This document shows positions 16,276 to 24,749 of a DNA stretch of 64,000 bases, piece by piece. The notes under the pieces are model-generated. The model was not told the origin of the DNA and made no database searches. It saw only the letters and a list, made by a program, of their open reading frames with translations. Position 1 is the stretch's first letter; each line of letters begins with the position of its first letter. The translations under genes were made by a program, and so were the position numbers. The stretch comes from Paracoccus saliphilus (GTDB lineage: Bacteria > Pseudomonadota > Alphaproteobacteria > Rhodobacterales > Rhodobacteraceae), in contig NZ_CP067140.1 in the NCBI RefSeq assembly GCF_028553805.1, forward strand, positions 868,001-932,000, written 5' to 3'.

Positions 16276-16888
16276 CTTAAAGTGCCAATGAAACAACCGA
16301 AGAAAGGCCGGCTCTGGCTGAACGACGGATCATGCATCCGGCTCCGGCCGGAATATCGTGATCATGTCTGGTCCTATGATTTCGTTCATGGCCGCACCGA
16401 TGATGGCAAGGTGTTCCGGACATTGAACATCCTGGATGAACACAGCCGGGAATGCCTGGCGATCAGGGTCAAGCGCAAGCTGAGTTCGAATGACGTGATC
16501 GATGCCTTGAGCGACCTGTTCATCATGCGGGGCGTGCCGGGGTTCATTCGCTCCGACAACGGCCCCGAGTTCGTGGCCCAGGCTGTTCAGGACTGGATCA
16601 AGGCTGTCGGTGCCAGAACGGCCTATATCGAGCCAGGTTCACCTTGGGAGAACGGCTATTGCGAGAGCTTCAATGCCCGGTTCAGGGATGAACTGCTCGA
16701 CGGCGAGATCTTTTACAGCTTGCGAGAAGCACAAATCCTGATCGAACAATGGAGAAAACACTACAACACGAAACGACCGCATAGTGCTCTGGGCTATCGC
16801 CCGCCGGCACCGGAAACCATCGTATCGATAGACCCGAGCCTGCTCATGCACTAACAATCAAACCGGACCAATCAGATGGGGCGGGCCA

Positions 16889-17442
16889 GTCCGTACCGTG
16901 CACAGTCTCATTGCTGCCGGCATTCTTCGTTCGGTCCTGGTGTGGGAATACTGGAGCAATAGGGAACGAACCTACGTTTGCACTCAATCTCTGAAGAATG
17001 TCCGTTCGAAGTATATTGCCCTTGTAACACTTGCCAATCAATCTGGGCGATCTCAGTCAGAAGAGGCTGCCTTTCAGCGAAAACACGGCGCTCAGCCATT
17101 AGTTCTCGGCAAGCGACGAAACGTGGTGTTTCCGCGAAACCAAGTCGCTTAATGCCGATGAAAACGAAGTATGCTGGCGCCAGATCGGCATATTTCTCCC
17201 CCGTCATTTGATTTCAATGTATTATTCGTGCGTTGAGGACAAGTCTTGTGAGCGTCCGGCGATTAGGTGTTTCAAGCCTCCAATGGTCTGCTCTCAATCC
17301 GCCACCCCATGCTATGCGCTCAATATGTTCTCGCTTCGTTTCCATTCTTGTTTTGTCAGGACATTTCCTTGAAGGTTGATAGCAAAAAAGGCCCGCTGCC
17401 TAATGGCAACGAGCCTTCTAACTCTTTTGACCATGAGGGAAG
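16889..17442. other. Decayed AT-richer stretch between IS3 remnant and TniQ-like remnant
   Basis: No confident gene. On the minus strand 16908-17207 is open for 99 residues (MTGEKYADLAPAYFVFIG, later RFVACRELMAERR and LQGQYTSNGH); it looks protein-like but I recognise no family and see no good ribosome site. It may be a remnant or chance. Copy 1 of an imperfect direct repeat lies at 17208-17254. Confidence 0.35.
17208..17254 (+). repeat. Imperfect direct repeat, copy 1
   Basis: Begins TTGATTTCAATGTATTATT and continues CGTGCGTTGAGGACAAGTC. Copy 2 lies about 690 bp downstream in the same orientation. The two flank the TniQ-like remnant and may be old transposase-binding sites. Confidence 0.4.
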
Positions 17443-17784
17443 GTGCAAGCACCCGCGAACCTCAAAGCCTTGTGCATCCTATCTGCGTCGCTTTGCTCGG
17501 TCTGTCAAGATTTCCTTAGCAGACCGACAGTGTATCGTTTGCGTGAAGCAGGTTTCTTGAAACCACCCACGAAGCGCAAGAGTCCGAGGATTCGCTATGG
17601 AAAATACAGCTGCAGGACATCTTTTGAGGAATTTCAGGCCTCGCACATTTCCCCGAACGAATTGGCTGAACTGTCCGGGCGATCGAGCGACGATGAATTC
17701 AATCATCAACTGAGCAATGGTGCGATACCACTTCCGTTAGGTTTGCGGAACATCATGATGCTTCGGCGTTCCAACGTCGTCTGA
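17443..17784 (+). pseudogene. TniQ-like C-terminal remnant
   Basis: A 113-residue open frame from a GTG with no ribosome site. FLSRPTVYRLREAGFL, then RIRYGKYSCRTSFEEFQA and SPNELAELSGRSSDDE, reads as the winged-helix/HTH repeat found in C-terminal parts of TniQ/TnsD-like proteins, similar in layout to the HTH units of the intact tniQ at 5943-7808 but not a copy. It has neither the zinc-binding N-terminus nor neighbouring tnsABC genes. It is probably debris of an older Tn7-like element; the assignment is tentative. Confidence 0.4.
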
Positions 17785-18191
17785 TCTGACCTTGATATCT
17801 GATAGAGCCGGCGTAATGTCAGCTTTTGTCATGCTCGGAAGGAGGCAAGGCTTTTTGATAAAAAAGGCAGAACCAACGCTCGATGTGACAAAGCCGCAAT
17901 TGATTTCATTGTGTTATTTCGTGTGCCGAGGGCAAATCTTTGTGGTGCTTCCAAATATTATCCAGATATATCAATGAATTACGGGTTGACGGTTTTTGAG
18001 TCCGGAACACTTTTCCTGACCATTTGTCCGGCCCAGCTGAGACTCCACGACTCACTCTTAGCCCTCGATTGATCGGCATCAAGCACCTAGTTCACGAAGT
18101 TTGGTTCTCAGCAATTTTTCTCTCACACCATCACCCGAAATCTTATTGGACGATCCTGATCCGTTGGAATCCAGACGGGCGTTGCGTCTTA
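17785..18191. other. Non-coding stretch before the MITE
   Basis: No convincing coding frame on either strand. It contains copy 2 of the direct repeat (17900-17947) and ends at the TA target of the MITE. Confidence 0.45.
17900..17947 (+). repeat. Imperfect direct repeat, copy 2
   Basis: Begins TTGATTTCATTGTGTTATT and continues TCGTGTGCCGAGGGCAAATC. It matches copy 1 at roughly four of five positions, with two single-base gaps. Confidence 0.4.
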
Positions 18192-18317
18192 GGCTCCAGA
18201 CCCATTGATTTTGGTTGTTCGACGTGATTCAGGTTCTGCAAGGAGATTGCTCATGTCACCGCTCATTTGTCTGGCGATGAATCGCAAACCCAAAAGCCAA
18301 TCAATGGGTCCTGAGCC
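18192..18317. mobile_element. 126-bp MITE derived from an IS5-family element
   Basis: The ends are GGCTCCAGACCCATTG and (right, inverted) GGCTCAGGACCCATTG, with TA on both sides (18190-18191, 18318-18319). Read from the right end on the minus strand, its first 75 or so bases match the left end of the IS5 element at 13303 with only a few changes and include the transposase ATGAGCAATCTC start. The coding body is deleted and the opposite end follows directly. It could be moved in trans by an IS5 transposase. Confidence 0.8.
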
Positions 18318-18820
18318 TAGAACCGCATGCCGATGCTGAACTCGGCGCCTTCGCCGCCGATTCCGAAACTTGCGGCACCAAAACTGAAGCCGATCAGAGC
18401 ACCGGTCATGGCTTGTTGTGCCGTATGCTCTCCGGCATGAACCCGACTTGCTGCGGCCAGTCCGGCTGCGCCATAGGCGGCTGCGCCTGCTAGGGGCTCG
18501 TCATCGAAGCATTTTCCGGCCAAATCCGCTGCGCCGAAACTCGCGGACGAGGCATGGCCCGAGGGAAAGCCGCTGCCTTCGCCCGACGGTCGTCGCGAAA
18601 TCGGGCTGCCATCCGTCCATGATTTCAGCGCTACCACCACCGCCACATGCAAGAGCCCGCGAACCGCGAAATCTTCCAGCCGGTCGTCGCGCGCTGCGCA
18701 GACCGCCGCCACGGCAGGCAAGCCGTATTTCATCGCGGTGCCGAAATCCTCGAAGGGATCGGCTGCGGCGGGCAGGGCCGCCGTGCCGCAAAGCCCGGCC
18801 AGAACCATCGCCTTCATCAT
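18317..18820 (-). CDS. PAP2-family phosphatase, exported
   Basis: A 167-residue protein with a signal peptide (MMKAMVLAGLCGTAALPAAA) and the PAP2 signature: a Lys...RRP segment (KSWTDGSPISRRPSG), FPSGHAS and SRVHAGEH (SRx5H). These are the phosphate-binding and catalytic His residues of acid phosphatase/vanadium haloperoxidase-type enzymes in the periplasm. The spacing of the first motif is slightly longer than KX6RP. The stop TAG is made from the TA target duplication and the first base of the MITE end, so the MITE may have trimmed the natural C-terminus (now ...SIGMRF). It is the first chromosomal gene after the island. Confidence 0.8.
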   Translation of the reverse strand: MMKAMVLAGLCGTAALPAAADPFEDFGTAMKYGLPAVAAVCAARDDRLEDFAVRGLLHVAVVVALKSWTDGSPISRRPSGEGSGFPSGHASSASFGAADLAGKCFDDEPLAGAAAYGAAGLAAASRVHAGEHTAQQAMTGALIGFSFGAASFGIGGEGAEFSIGMRF

Positions 18821-18843
18821 TGTGCCCCTTGCCTCTCCACCGG

Positions 18844-19515
18844 TCAGGAGCCCGTTCCGGTGAGCCCGATCACCCGGTCCATCCGCTCGGCCAGCGCGTG
18901 GTTATGCGTGGCGATCAGGGCCGACAGCCCGGTTTCGCGCACCAGCGTCATCAGCACCTCGAAGACGCGGTCAGAGGTCTCGGGATCGAGATTGCCGGTG
19001 GGTTCATCCGCCAGCAGCAGGGCAGGGGTATTCGCCAACGCCCGGCAAAAGGCCACCCGCTGCTGTTCGCCGCCCGACAATTGCGCGGGCCGGTGATCGG
19101 CGCGATGGGCCAGCCCGACCCGATCCAGCAAATCCGTGGTCCGTTCCGCTGCTGCCCGCTGGCTGGTGGCATTGGCAAGCTGCGGCAGGATGATGTTCTC
19201 GGCGGCGCTGAACTCGGGCAGAAGATGATGAAACTGATAGATGAATCCCAGTTCCTGCCGTCGCGCTTCCGTTCGGGCACGGTCGCCCAGCCCGGTGAGG
19301 TCACGGCCGTTCAACAACACTCGTCCGGAATCCGGTGTGTCCAACAGCCCGGCGATATGCAGCAGCGTCGATTTGCCCGCACCTGAAGGGGCGACAAGGG
19401 CGACCACCTCGCCACGGGCAACGCTCAGATCCAGCCCGTGCAGCACCTCGACCGGAGCGGGGCCGTCCTTGCCGTAGGTTTTCGAGACGCCTTCCAGCCG
19501 CAGGACTTCACTCAT
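18844..19515 (-). CDS. lolD: LolD, lipoprotein-releasing ABC transporter ATPase
   Basis: A 223-residue ABC ATPase. Walker A is APSGAGKST (Lys48), the signature is LSGGEQQRV, Walker B is [12 protein letters not shown] and the H-loop is IATHNHAL. With LolC/E it extracts outer-membrane lipoproteins from the inner membrane and hands them to LolA. The order permease then ATPase, with an 8-nt overlap, is that of lolCD operons. MacB-type or FtsE ATPases are similar, but the pairing with a LolC/E permease decides. Confidence 0.92.
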   Translation of the reverse strand: MSEVLRLEGVSKTYGKDGPAPVEVLHGLDLSVARGEVVALVAPSGAGKSTLLHIAGLLDTPDSGRVLLNGRDLTGLGDRARTEARRQELGFIYQFHHLLPEFSAAENIILPQLANATSQRAAAERTTDLLDRVGLAHRADHRPAQLSGGEQQRVAFCRALANTPALLLADEPTGNLDPETSDRVFEVLMTLVRETGLSALIATHNHALAERMDRVIGLTGTGS

Positions 19516-20809
19516 AACGCAATGCCTCCACCGGGTTCATCCGCGCCGCCCTGCGCGCCGGGAAAATCGTGACGATGAAGGACAGTGTCAACGACAGGGC
19601 CACGGCGCGGAAAATATCCCATGCCCGTAATTCGGCCGGCAGGCGATAGATGCCCCGGACTTCCGGCTGCCACGCCCCGCCATTGGTCAGGGCGTTCAGC
19701 CCCGCCATGATGCTATCCACGTTGAGCGCCAGGGCTACGCCAAGGATCACACCGGCAAATGTCCCGATGATTCCCGTGAAGGCCCCGCAGAGGAAGAAGA
19801 CACGCAACACCGATCCCTCGGTCAGGCCCATGGTCCGCAGGATTCCGATATCGCCGCCCTTGTTCTTGACCAGCATGATCAGGCCAGAGGTGATGTTCAT
19901 CGAAGCGATCAGCACAAGGACCGAAAGGATCACGAACATCACGTCGTCCTCCATGTCCAGCGCCGACAGGAAACTGCCCGAGGCATCGCGCCAGTTCCAA
20001 ACCTGCGTGCCGTCCCCCGCTGCTTGCAACAGCGGCAGCGTCCAGTCATCCACCTTTTCGGGATCGCTGACGAAAACCTCTATCTCGTCGGCCACGTTCT
20101 CTCGGTTGAAATAATCCTGCGCCTCGGCTAGCGGCATGTAGATCCGCGTGCGGTCTATGTCATAGCGTCCGGCACTGAAGACATAGGTCACCTCGTAGGA
20201 TTTCACCCGAGGGGTCGTGCCGACCGGGGTCTTGGCCCCTTCCGGTGCGATCAGCTTGATCTTGTCGCCGATATTAAGGTTAAGTTCGCGCTGGATTCCG
20301 GCGCCAATGGCAACGCCCTTGTCGAAATCCTCGACATTGCCCTGCGAGGTCTGGGGATCGACGATCCTCGGCATCGCCTTGAGCGCATCCAGCGACACCC
20401 CGAAGACCTCGGCCACGTTCGAGGAATCGTTTGCCGTCGCCATGACCTGCCCACGCACGATCGGGGCGGTCCGCTCGACCCCCGGCAATTCGGCCAGCTT
20501 CGTGGCCATGGCGTCGTAATCCTGGATTCGGCCGGGGACGACATAGACATCCTCGGTCAACTCGTTCTCGACCCGCTGCGGCGCCATGTAGACGGTGGTA
20601 TGCGCGTTCGCCCCAAGAATAGTGTCCACGAATTCGGCCCGGAACCCGGCCCGCACCGAGAGCGTCGCGATCAGCGCCATGACGCCAAGGGCGATGCCAA
20701 TCAGGCTGATCCATGTCATGACGCTGACACCGCCCTCTGCGCGGCGTGCGCGCAGGTATCGCCAGGCGATCATGAATTCGTACCGGGAAAAGGGCGCGGG
20801 GCTGGACAT
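19508..20809 (-). CDS. lolC: LolC/LolE-type lipoprotein-releasing permease
   Basis: A 433-residue inner-membrane protein with the N-terminal [18 protein letters not shown] start ([16 protein letters not shown]), one TM helix at about 28-50, a large periplasmic MacB_PCD-type domain, and three C-terminal TM helices ending in the FtsX domain ([18 protein letters not shown], the typical permease end). Many alphaproteobacteria have a single hybrid LolC/E. It is encoded upstream of and overlapping lolD. Confidence 0.9.
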   Translation of the reverse strand: MSSPAPFSRYEFMIAWRYLRARRAEGGVSVMTWISLIGIALGVMALIATLSVRAGFRAEFVDTILGANAHTTVYMAPQRVENELTEDVYVVPGRIQDYDAMATKLAELPGVERTAPIVRGQVMATANDSSNVAEVFGVSLDALKAMPRIVDPQTSQGNVEDFDKGVAIGAGIQRELNLNIGDKIKLIAPEGAKTPVGTTPRVKSYEVTYVFSAGRYDIDRTRIYMPLAEAQDYFNRENVADEIEVFVSDPEKVDDWTLPLLQAAGDGTQVWNWRDASGSFLSALDMEDDVMFVILSVLVLIASMNITSGLIMLVKNKGGDIGILRTMGLTEGSVLRVFFLCGAFTGIIGTFAGVILGVALALNVDSIMAGLNALTNGGAWQPEVRGIYRLPAELRAWDIFRAVALSLTLSFIVTIFPARRAARMNPVEALRYE

Positions 20810-20883
20810 GCGTGAAGCCTCTGAAATTGCGCGCAGACCCTGACCGCACCGCCGGGAAAGATCAAGCCGACAATGCCGTGAGG

Positions 20884-20906
20884 TCTTCTTCTTTGCTCAA
20901 ATACCT
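20884..20906 (-). repeat. Dispersed intergenic repeat (AGGTATTTGnnCAAAGAAGAAGA), copy 1
   Basis: Read on the minus strand it is AGGTATTTGAGCAAAGAAGA plus AGA, differing from the copy at 24644 at only two positions. It lies in the gap between the divergent lolC and radA genes. Confidence 0.6.
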
Positions 20907-20944
20907 ATATTGCGGCACCCGACATCTGGTGCGACAAGCGGTGC

Positions 20945-22309
20945 ATGGCAAAACCCGTCTCCAGCTTCACCTGCACCGCCTGCGGCACCGCCCACAAGAA
21001 ATGGGCCGGGCGCTGCGATGCCTGTGGTGCGTGGAACACCATCGCCGAGGAGGCGCCGTTGTCGCAAGGGCCGGGCCGAAGTCTCGGGGCCGCCAAGGGG
21101 CGTGCCGTTCCCCTGTCGGGGCTTGCCACGGAGGAGGCGCCTCCGCCGCGCGGTCATTCGGGGCTGGCCGAACTGGACCGCGTGTTGGGCGGCGGGCTGG
21201 TGCCGGGATCGGCGGTTCTGGTCGGTGGCGATCCGGGGATCGGCAAATCGACATTGCTTCTGCAAGGCGCCGCGGCCTTTGCGCGGGCCGGGCTTAATGC
21301 CGTCTATATAAGTGGCGAAGAGGCCAGCGCGCAGGTGCGGATGCGTGCCGGTCGCCTTGGCCTGACTGACTCGCCGGTGCGCTTGGGTGCCGAGACCAAT
21401 CTGCGCAATATTCTCACCACGCTGGATCGCGAGAAACCCGACCTGGCGATCATCGATTCGGTTCAGACGCTCTGGGCCGACCATGTCGAGGCGGCGCCCG
21501 GTAGCGTGGCGCAGGTCCGCGCCGCCGCACATGAGCTGGTCACCTTTGCAAAGCGGAGTGGCGTGGCCATCGTCATCGTCGGCCATGTCACCAAGGATGG
21601 CCAGATCGCCGGTCCCCGCGTTGTCGAGCATATGGTCGATACCGTCCTGTATTTCGAAGGCGAGCGCGGTCACCAGTTCCGCATCCTGCGCAGCGTCAAG
21701 AACCGTTTCGGTCCCGCGGACGAGATCGGCGTGTTCGAGATGACCGGGGCGGGGCTGGCCGAGGTCGCCAACCCTTCGGCGCTGTTCCTGTCCGAACGCG
21801 GCCAGCCGGTGCCCGGCAGCGCCGTTTTCGCCGGGATCGAGGGCACCCGCCCGGTGCTGACCGAGGTGCAAGCATTGGTGGCCCCCTCGACGCTGGCCTC
21901 GCCGCGCCGCACCGTGGTCGGGCTCGATTCGGGGCGCGTTTCGACCATCATTGCCGTGCTCGAGGCGCGCTGCGGCATCCCCTTCACGGGGTTGGACGTT
22001 TTCCTGAATGTCGCGGGCGGAATGCGCGTCAACGAACCCGCCGCCGATCTTGCCATCGCGGGGGCGCTGTTGTCCGCGAGAGAGGACAGCGCTCTTCCAC
22101 CGGAGGCAGTGCTTTTCGGTGAAATCAGCCTGTCCGGGGCGCTTCGACCGGTCGCTCAGGCGGAAAACAGGTTGAAAGAGGCGCAAAAACTTGGTTTTTC
22201 ACAAGCGATTTTACCCGAAGGCCAGAAGGTCGAGGGCTTGGGCGGCATGGGCCTCAGGCGTATTGCCGATTTGACAGGATTTGTGGGCGAGGTTTTCGGC
22301 GCCGGCTGA
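20945..22309 (+). CDS. radA: RadA/Sms, DNA repair ATPase
   Basis: A 454-residue protein. The Cys4 zinc finger is Cys10-x2-Cys13 and Cys24-x2-Cys27. The RecA-like core has Walker A GGDPGIGKST (Lys101). The RadA-specific motif KNRFGPADEIG follows at about residue 255, and a Lon-like C-terminal domain (GLDVFLNVAGGMRV, FGEISLSGALRPV) completes it. RadA promotes branch migration in recombination repair. It is followed at 41 bp by cvpA and then purF, an order common in Rhodobacterales. Confidence 0.96.
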   Translation: MAKPVSSFTCTACGTAHKKWAGRCDACGAWNTIAEEAPLSQGPGRSLGAAKGRAVPLSGLATEEAPPPRGHSGLAELDRVLGGGLVPGSAVLVGGDPGIGKSTLLLQGAAAFARAGLNAVYISGEEASAQVRMRAGRLGLTDSPVRLGAETNLRNILTTLDREKPDLAIIDSVQTLWADHVEAAPGSVAQVRAAAHELVTFAKRSGVAIVIVGHVTKDGQIAGPRVVEHMVDTVLYFEGERGHQFRILRSVKNRFGPADEIGVFEMTGAGLAEVANPSALFLSERGQPVPGSAVFAGIEGTRPVLTEVQALVAPSTLASPRRTVVGLDSGRVSTIIAVLEARCGIPFTGLDVFLNVAGGMRVNEPAADLAIAGALLSAREDSALPPEAVLFGEISLSGALRPVAQAENRLKEAQKLGFSQAILPEGQKVEGLGGMGLRRIADLTGFVGEVFGAG

Positions 22310-22350
22310 ACCGCCTGAAATGCAACGATATCCGGCGCAGGGGCAATGCT

Positions 22351-22950
22351 ATGGACGGTTTCACGATAATCGATGCGGTGGTGGCCGTGGTCATCATCCT
22401 CTCTGCGATTCTGGCATGGTCGCGGGGATTCGTGCGCGAATCGCTTGCCATCCTCGGCTGGATCGCCGCAGCGGTGCTGGCCTTCATTTTCGCCGCGACC
22501 GTGCGCCCGATGATCGCACAGCTTCCGGTGCTAGAACGTTTTCTCGGCGATAGTTGCGAACTGGCAACGATCGCCGGATTCGCGGTGGTGTTCGCGCTTG
22601 CACTGGTGGTTTTCTCGATTGTCACGCCGCTGTTTTCCTCGGTTGTGCAGCGATCGGCCCTTGGCGGCATCGACCAAGGCATGGGCTTCCTGTTCGGCGC
22701 GGCTCGCGGCATCCTGATCGTCGCAATCGCGTTCATCGTTTATGACCGCGTTATGACAAGTTCGCAGGTCGCCATGGTCGACAATTCCCGCTCGGCCCAG
22801 GTGTTCGAGCGGTTGCGTGGAGAGATGGACGAGCAGATCCCCGACGACGCGCCCGGCTGGATCGTTCGCCGCTACGAGCAGCTGGTCGATGGCTGCACTT
22901 CGACCGGCGAAGCGGTCGATGCGGAACAGACGCCGCCTGCCGCGAACTGA
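22351..22950 (+). CDS. cvpA: CvpA-family membrane protein
   Basis: A 199-residue inner-membrane protein with four hydrophobic helices (about 5-25, 33-50, 66-90 and 112-132) and the CvpA pattern near the start (WSRGFVRESLAILGWIAAAV). It is named for colicin V production in E. coli, where it precedes purF as here. The polar tail (residues 140-199) is variable. The start at ATG 22351 has a purine-rich AGGGGC upstream. Confidence 0.9.
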   Translation: MDGFTIIDAVVAVVIILSAILAWSRGFVRESLAILGWIAAAVLAFIFAATVRPMIAQLPVLERFLGDSCELATIAGFAVVFALALVVFSIVTPLFSSVVQRSALGGIDQGMGFLFGAARGILIVAIAFIVYDRVMTSSQVAMVDNSRSAQVFERLRGEMDEQIPDDAPGWIVRRYEQLVDGCTSTGEAVDAEQTPPAAN

Positions 22951-23084
22951 TCCGGGTATCGATTCGGTGACATTCATGACGAAATGATGAAGGAAATCCG
23001 CCCTCGCAGCCACGCGGGGGCGTGACTTTTGATGTCCGCCGCACTACATACCCAATGACAGCCAGACGCTATTCAGGATCGCCA

Positions 23085-24575
23085 ATGCAACCATTTCTGG
23101 CCCATCCGTTCGATTCGGACCGTCTTCACGAGGAATGCGGAATTTTCGGGGCGATCGGTGTGGCCGACGCTTCCAGCTTCGTCGCATTGGGGCTCCATGC
23201 CCTTCAGCACAGGGGGCAAGAGGCGGGCGGCATCGTTACCCACGACGCGGATCAGGGGTTCAACAGCGCGCATCGCTTTGGCTATGTGCGCGACAATTTC
23301 ACCAAGGCCGATGTGATGGCGACGCTGCCGGGCCCCCTGGCCATCGGGCATGTGCGCTATTCCACCGCGGGATCGAAGGCCAATACCGCCATCCGCGATG
23401 TGCAGCCGTTCTTTGGCGAGTTTCACATGGGCGGATGCGCCATCGCCCATAACGGCAATATCACCAATGCCGCCGCCCTGCGCCGGGAACTGATCGAACG
23501 CGGTTCGATCTTTCAGTCCTCCTCGGACAGCGAATGCATCATTCACCTGATGGCCCGTTCGATCCAGCGCAACATTCCCGAGCGGATGAAGGATGCGCTG
23601 CGGCGGATCGAGGGCGCGTTCTCGGTTATCGCGATGACCCGGACCAAGCTGATCGGTGTGCGCGACCCGCTTGGCGTCCGCCCGCTGGTGCTGGGCCGGG
23701 TCGGGGATGACGGCTTCGTGCTGGCCTCAGAAACCTGTGCGCTGGACATCATCGGCGCGGAGTTCGTGCGCGAGGTGGAGCCGGGCGAAATGGTCGTCAT
23801 TTCCAAGGGCAAGGTCCAGACATCGCGCCCCTTCGGCCCCTCTCAGGGGCGTTTCTGCATTTTCGAGCATGTCTATTTCTCACGCCCCGATTCGATCATC
23901 GGTGGCCGTTCTGTCTATGAGACCCGCCGCCAGATCGGGGTGGAACTGGCCCGCGAGGCTCCGATCGAGGCCGATCTGGTCTGCCCAGTGCCCGATAGCG
24001 GCACCCCCGCCGCAATTGGTTTCGCGCAGGAATCGGGGATTCCCTATGGGATGGGGATCATCCGCAACCAGTATATGGGCCGCACCTTCATCGAGCCGAC
24101 CGACCAGATCCGCAATATGGGTGTACGGTTGAAACTGAACGTCAATCGCGCCCTGATCCGTGGCAAGCGGGTCGTGCTGGTCGATGACAGCGTGGTGCGA
24201 GGCACCACCAGCCGCAAGATCAAGGACATGATCATCGATGCCGGTGCCGCCGAGGTGCATTTCCGCATCGCCAGCCCGCCGACTGCCTGGCCGTGTTTTT
24301 ACGGCGTCGACACGCCCGATCGCGACAAGCTGCTGGCCGCACAGATGACGCCCGATGAGATGCGCGAATATATCGGTGTCGATTCGCTGTCTTTCGTGTC
24401 GTTGGACGGGCTTTATCGCGCCGTGGGTGAGGCGAGCGGGCGCAACGCCAAATGCCCGCAATATTGCGATGCCTGCTTCTCGGGCGATTACCCTGTCGCG
24501 CCCTTCGATCAACTGGAGCGTGGGTTCCGCATGAAACCCGGTTCTGAAACGGCGCATAACGAGGCTGCGGAATAG
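23085..24575 (+). CDS. purF: Amidophosphoribosyltransferase (PurF)
   Basis: Catalyses the first step of purine synthesis (PRPP plus glutamine to phosphoribosylamine). The N-terminal nucleophile is Cys18 in HEECGIFGA, exposed after propeptide removal. The PRPP loop is VVLVDDSVVRGTTSRK. Four Cys positions match the iron-sulfur ligands of the Bacillus-type enzyme: GRFCIFEH, WPCFYGVD, and the two in QYCDACF. The start is ATG 23085 (AGGA seven bases ahead); an open extension to 23022 lacks family similarity. 496 residues. A strong hairpin lies downstream. Confidence 0.95.
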   Translation: MQPFLAHPFDSDRLHEECGIFGAIGVADASSFVALGLHALQHRGQEAGGIVTHDADQGFNSAHRFGYVRDNFTKADVMATLPGPLAIGHVRYSTAGSKANTAIRDVQPFFGEFHMGGCAIAHNGNITNAAALRRELIERGSIFQSSSDSECIIHLMARSIQRNIPERMKDALRRIEGAFSVIAMTRTKLIGVRDPLGVRPLVLGRVGDDGFVLASETCALDIIGAEFVREVEPGEMVVISKGKVQTSRPFGPSQGRFCIFEHVYFSRPDSIIGGRSVYETRRQIGVELAREAPIEADLVCPVPDSGTPAAIGFAQESGIPYGMGIIRNQYMGRTFIEPTDQIRNMGVRLKLNVNRALIRGKRVVLVDDSVVRGTTSRKIKDMIIDAGAAEVHFRIASPPTAWPCFYGVDTPDRDKLLAAQMTPDEMREYIGVDSLSFVSLDGLYRAVGEASGRNAKCPQYCDACFSGDYPVAPFDQLERGFRMKPGSETAHNEAAE

Positions 24576-24610
24576 CGCTCTTTACCCTGCCGGATTGCAT
24601 CCCGCGACAA

Positions 24611-24633
24611 CTGGGGGATTTTGCATCCCCCAG
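24611..24633 (+). terminator. Hairpin downstream of purF
   Basis: CTGGGGGAT (24611-24619) pairs perfectly with ATCCCCCAG (24625-24633) over a 5-nt loop. There is no long T-run after it, so it may be a weak or Rho-assisted terminator, or an mRNA-stabilising stem. Confidence 0.5.
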
Positions 24634-24643
24634 ACCCCCTGCA

Positions 24644-24666
24644 AGGTATTTGCACAAAGAAGAAGA
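24644..24666 (+). repeat. Dispersed intergenic repeat, copy 2
   Basis: Reads AGGTATTTGCACAAAGAAGA followed by AGA. It lies between the purF hairpin and prfC and matches copy 1 at 20884-20906 at 21 of 23 positions. Confidence 0.6.
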
Positions 24667-24749
24667 GAATGGCCCCATAGAGACCGGGGCGTCTTGATAT
24701 GGATGAAGGGTGATTGCACCGCGCGGTCCTGCAGGCTACATGCCGGAGC

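Larger units (their letters stand above)
15611..16854 (+). pseudogene. IS3-family transposase, broken into three reading frames
   Basis: OrfA (15611-15808) starts MANKRHKPEEIVTKLRQVEV with the HTH VTEQTYYRWRKQYGG, but stops at RLQN* where the family continues with NERLRRAVSELTLDKLILGE, still readable downstream. OrfB begins LLSPARRRACIDHVR (about 15972) and runs to VNDKRVERLWRRD* at 16233. The DDE part resumes at 16282-16854: WSYDFVHGRTDDGKVFR, RSDNGPEFVAQAV and ENGYCESFNARFRDELL (the E region). Each break coincides with a TGAG...CGAA hairpin insertion and shifts the frame. The catalytic triad is otherwise intact, so the inactivation looks recent. Confidence 0.85.
15593..16888 (+). mobile_element. 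Remnant of an IS3-family element
   Basis: The right end is recognisable (CGGACCAATCAGATGGGGCGGGCCA, ending about 16888). The left end is missing: only about 20 bp lie between the IS5/IS701 junction and orfA, and no matching inverted repeat occurs there. The element was therefore truncated when the other insertion sequences arrived or by a later deletion. Its transposase is broken by three short insertions. Confidence 0.75.
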
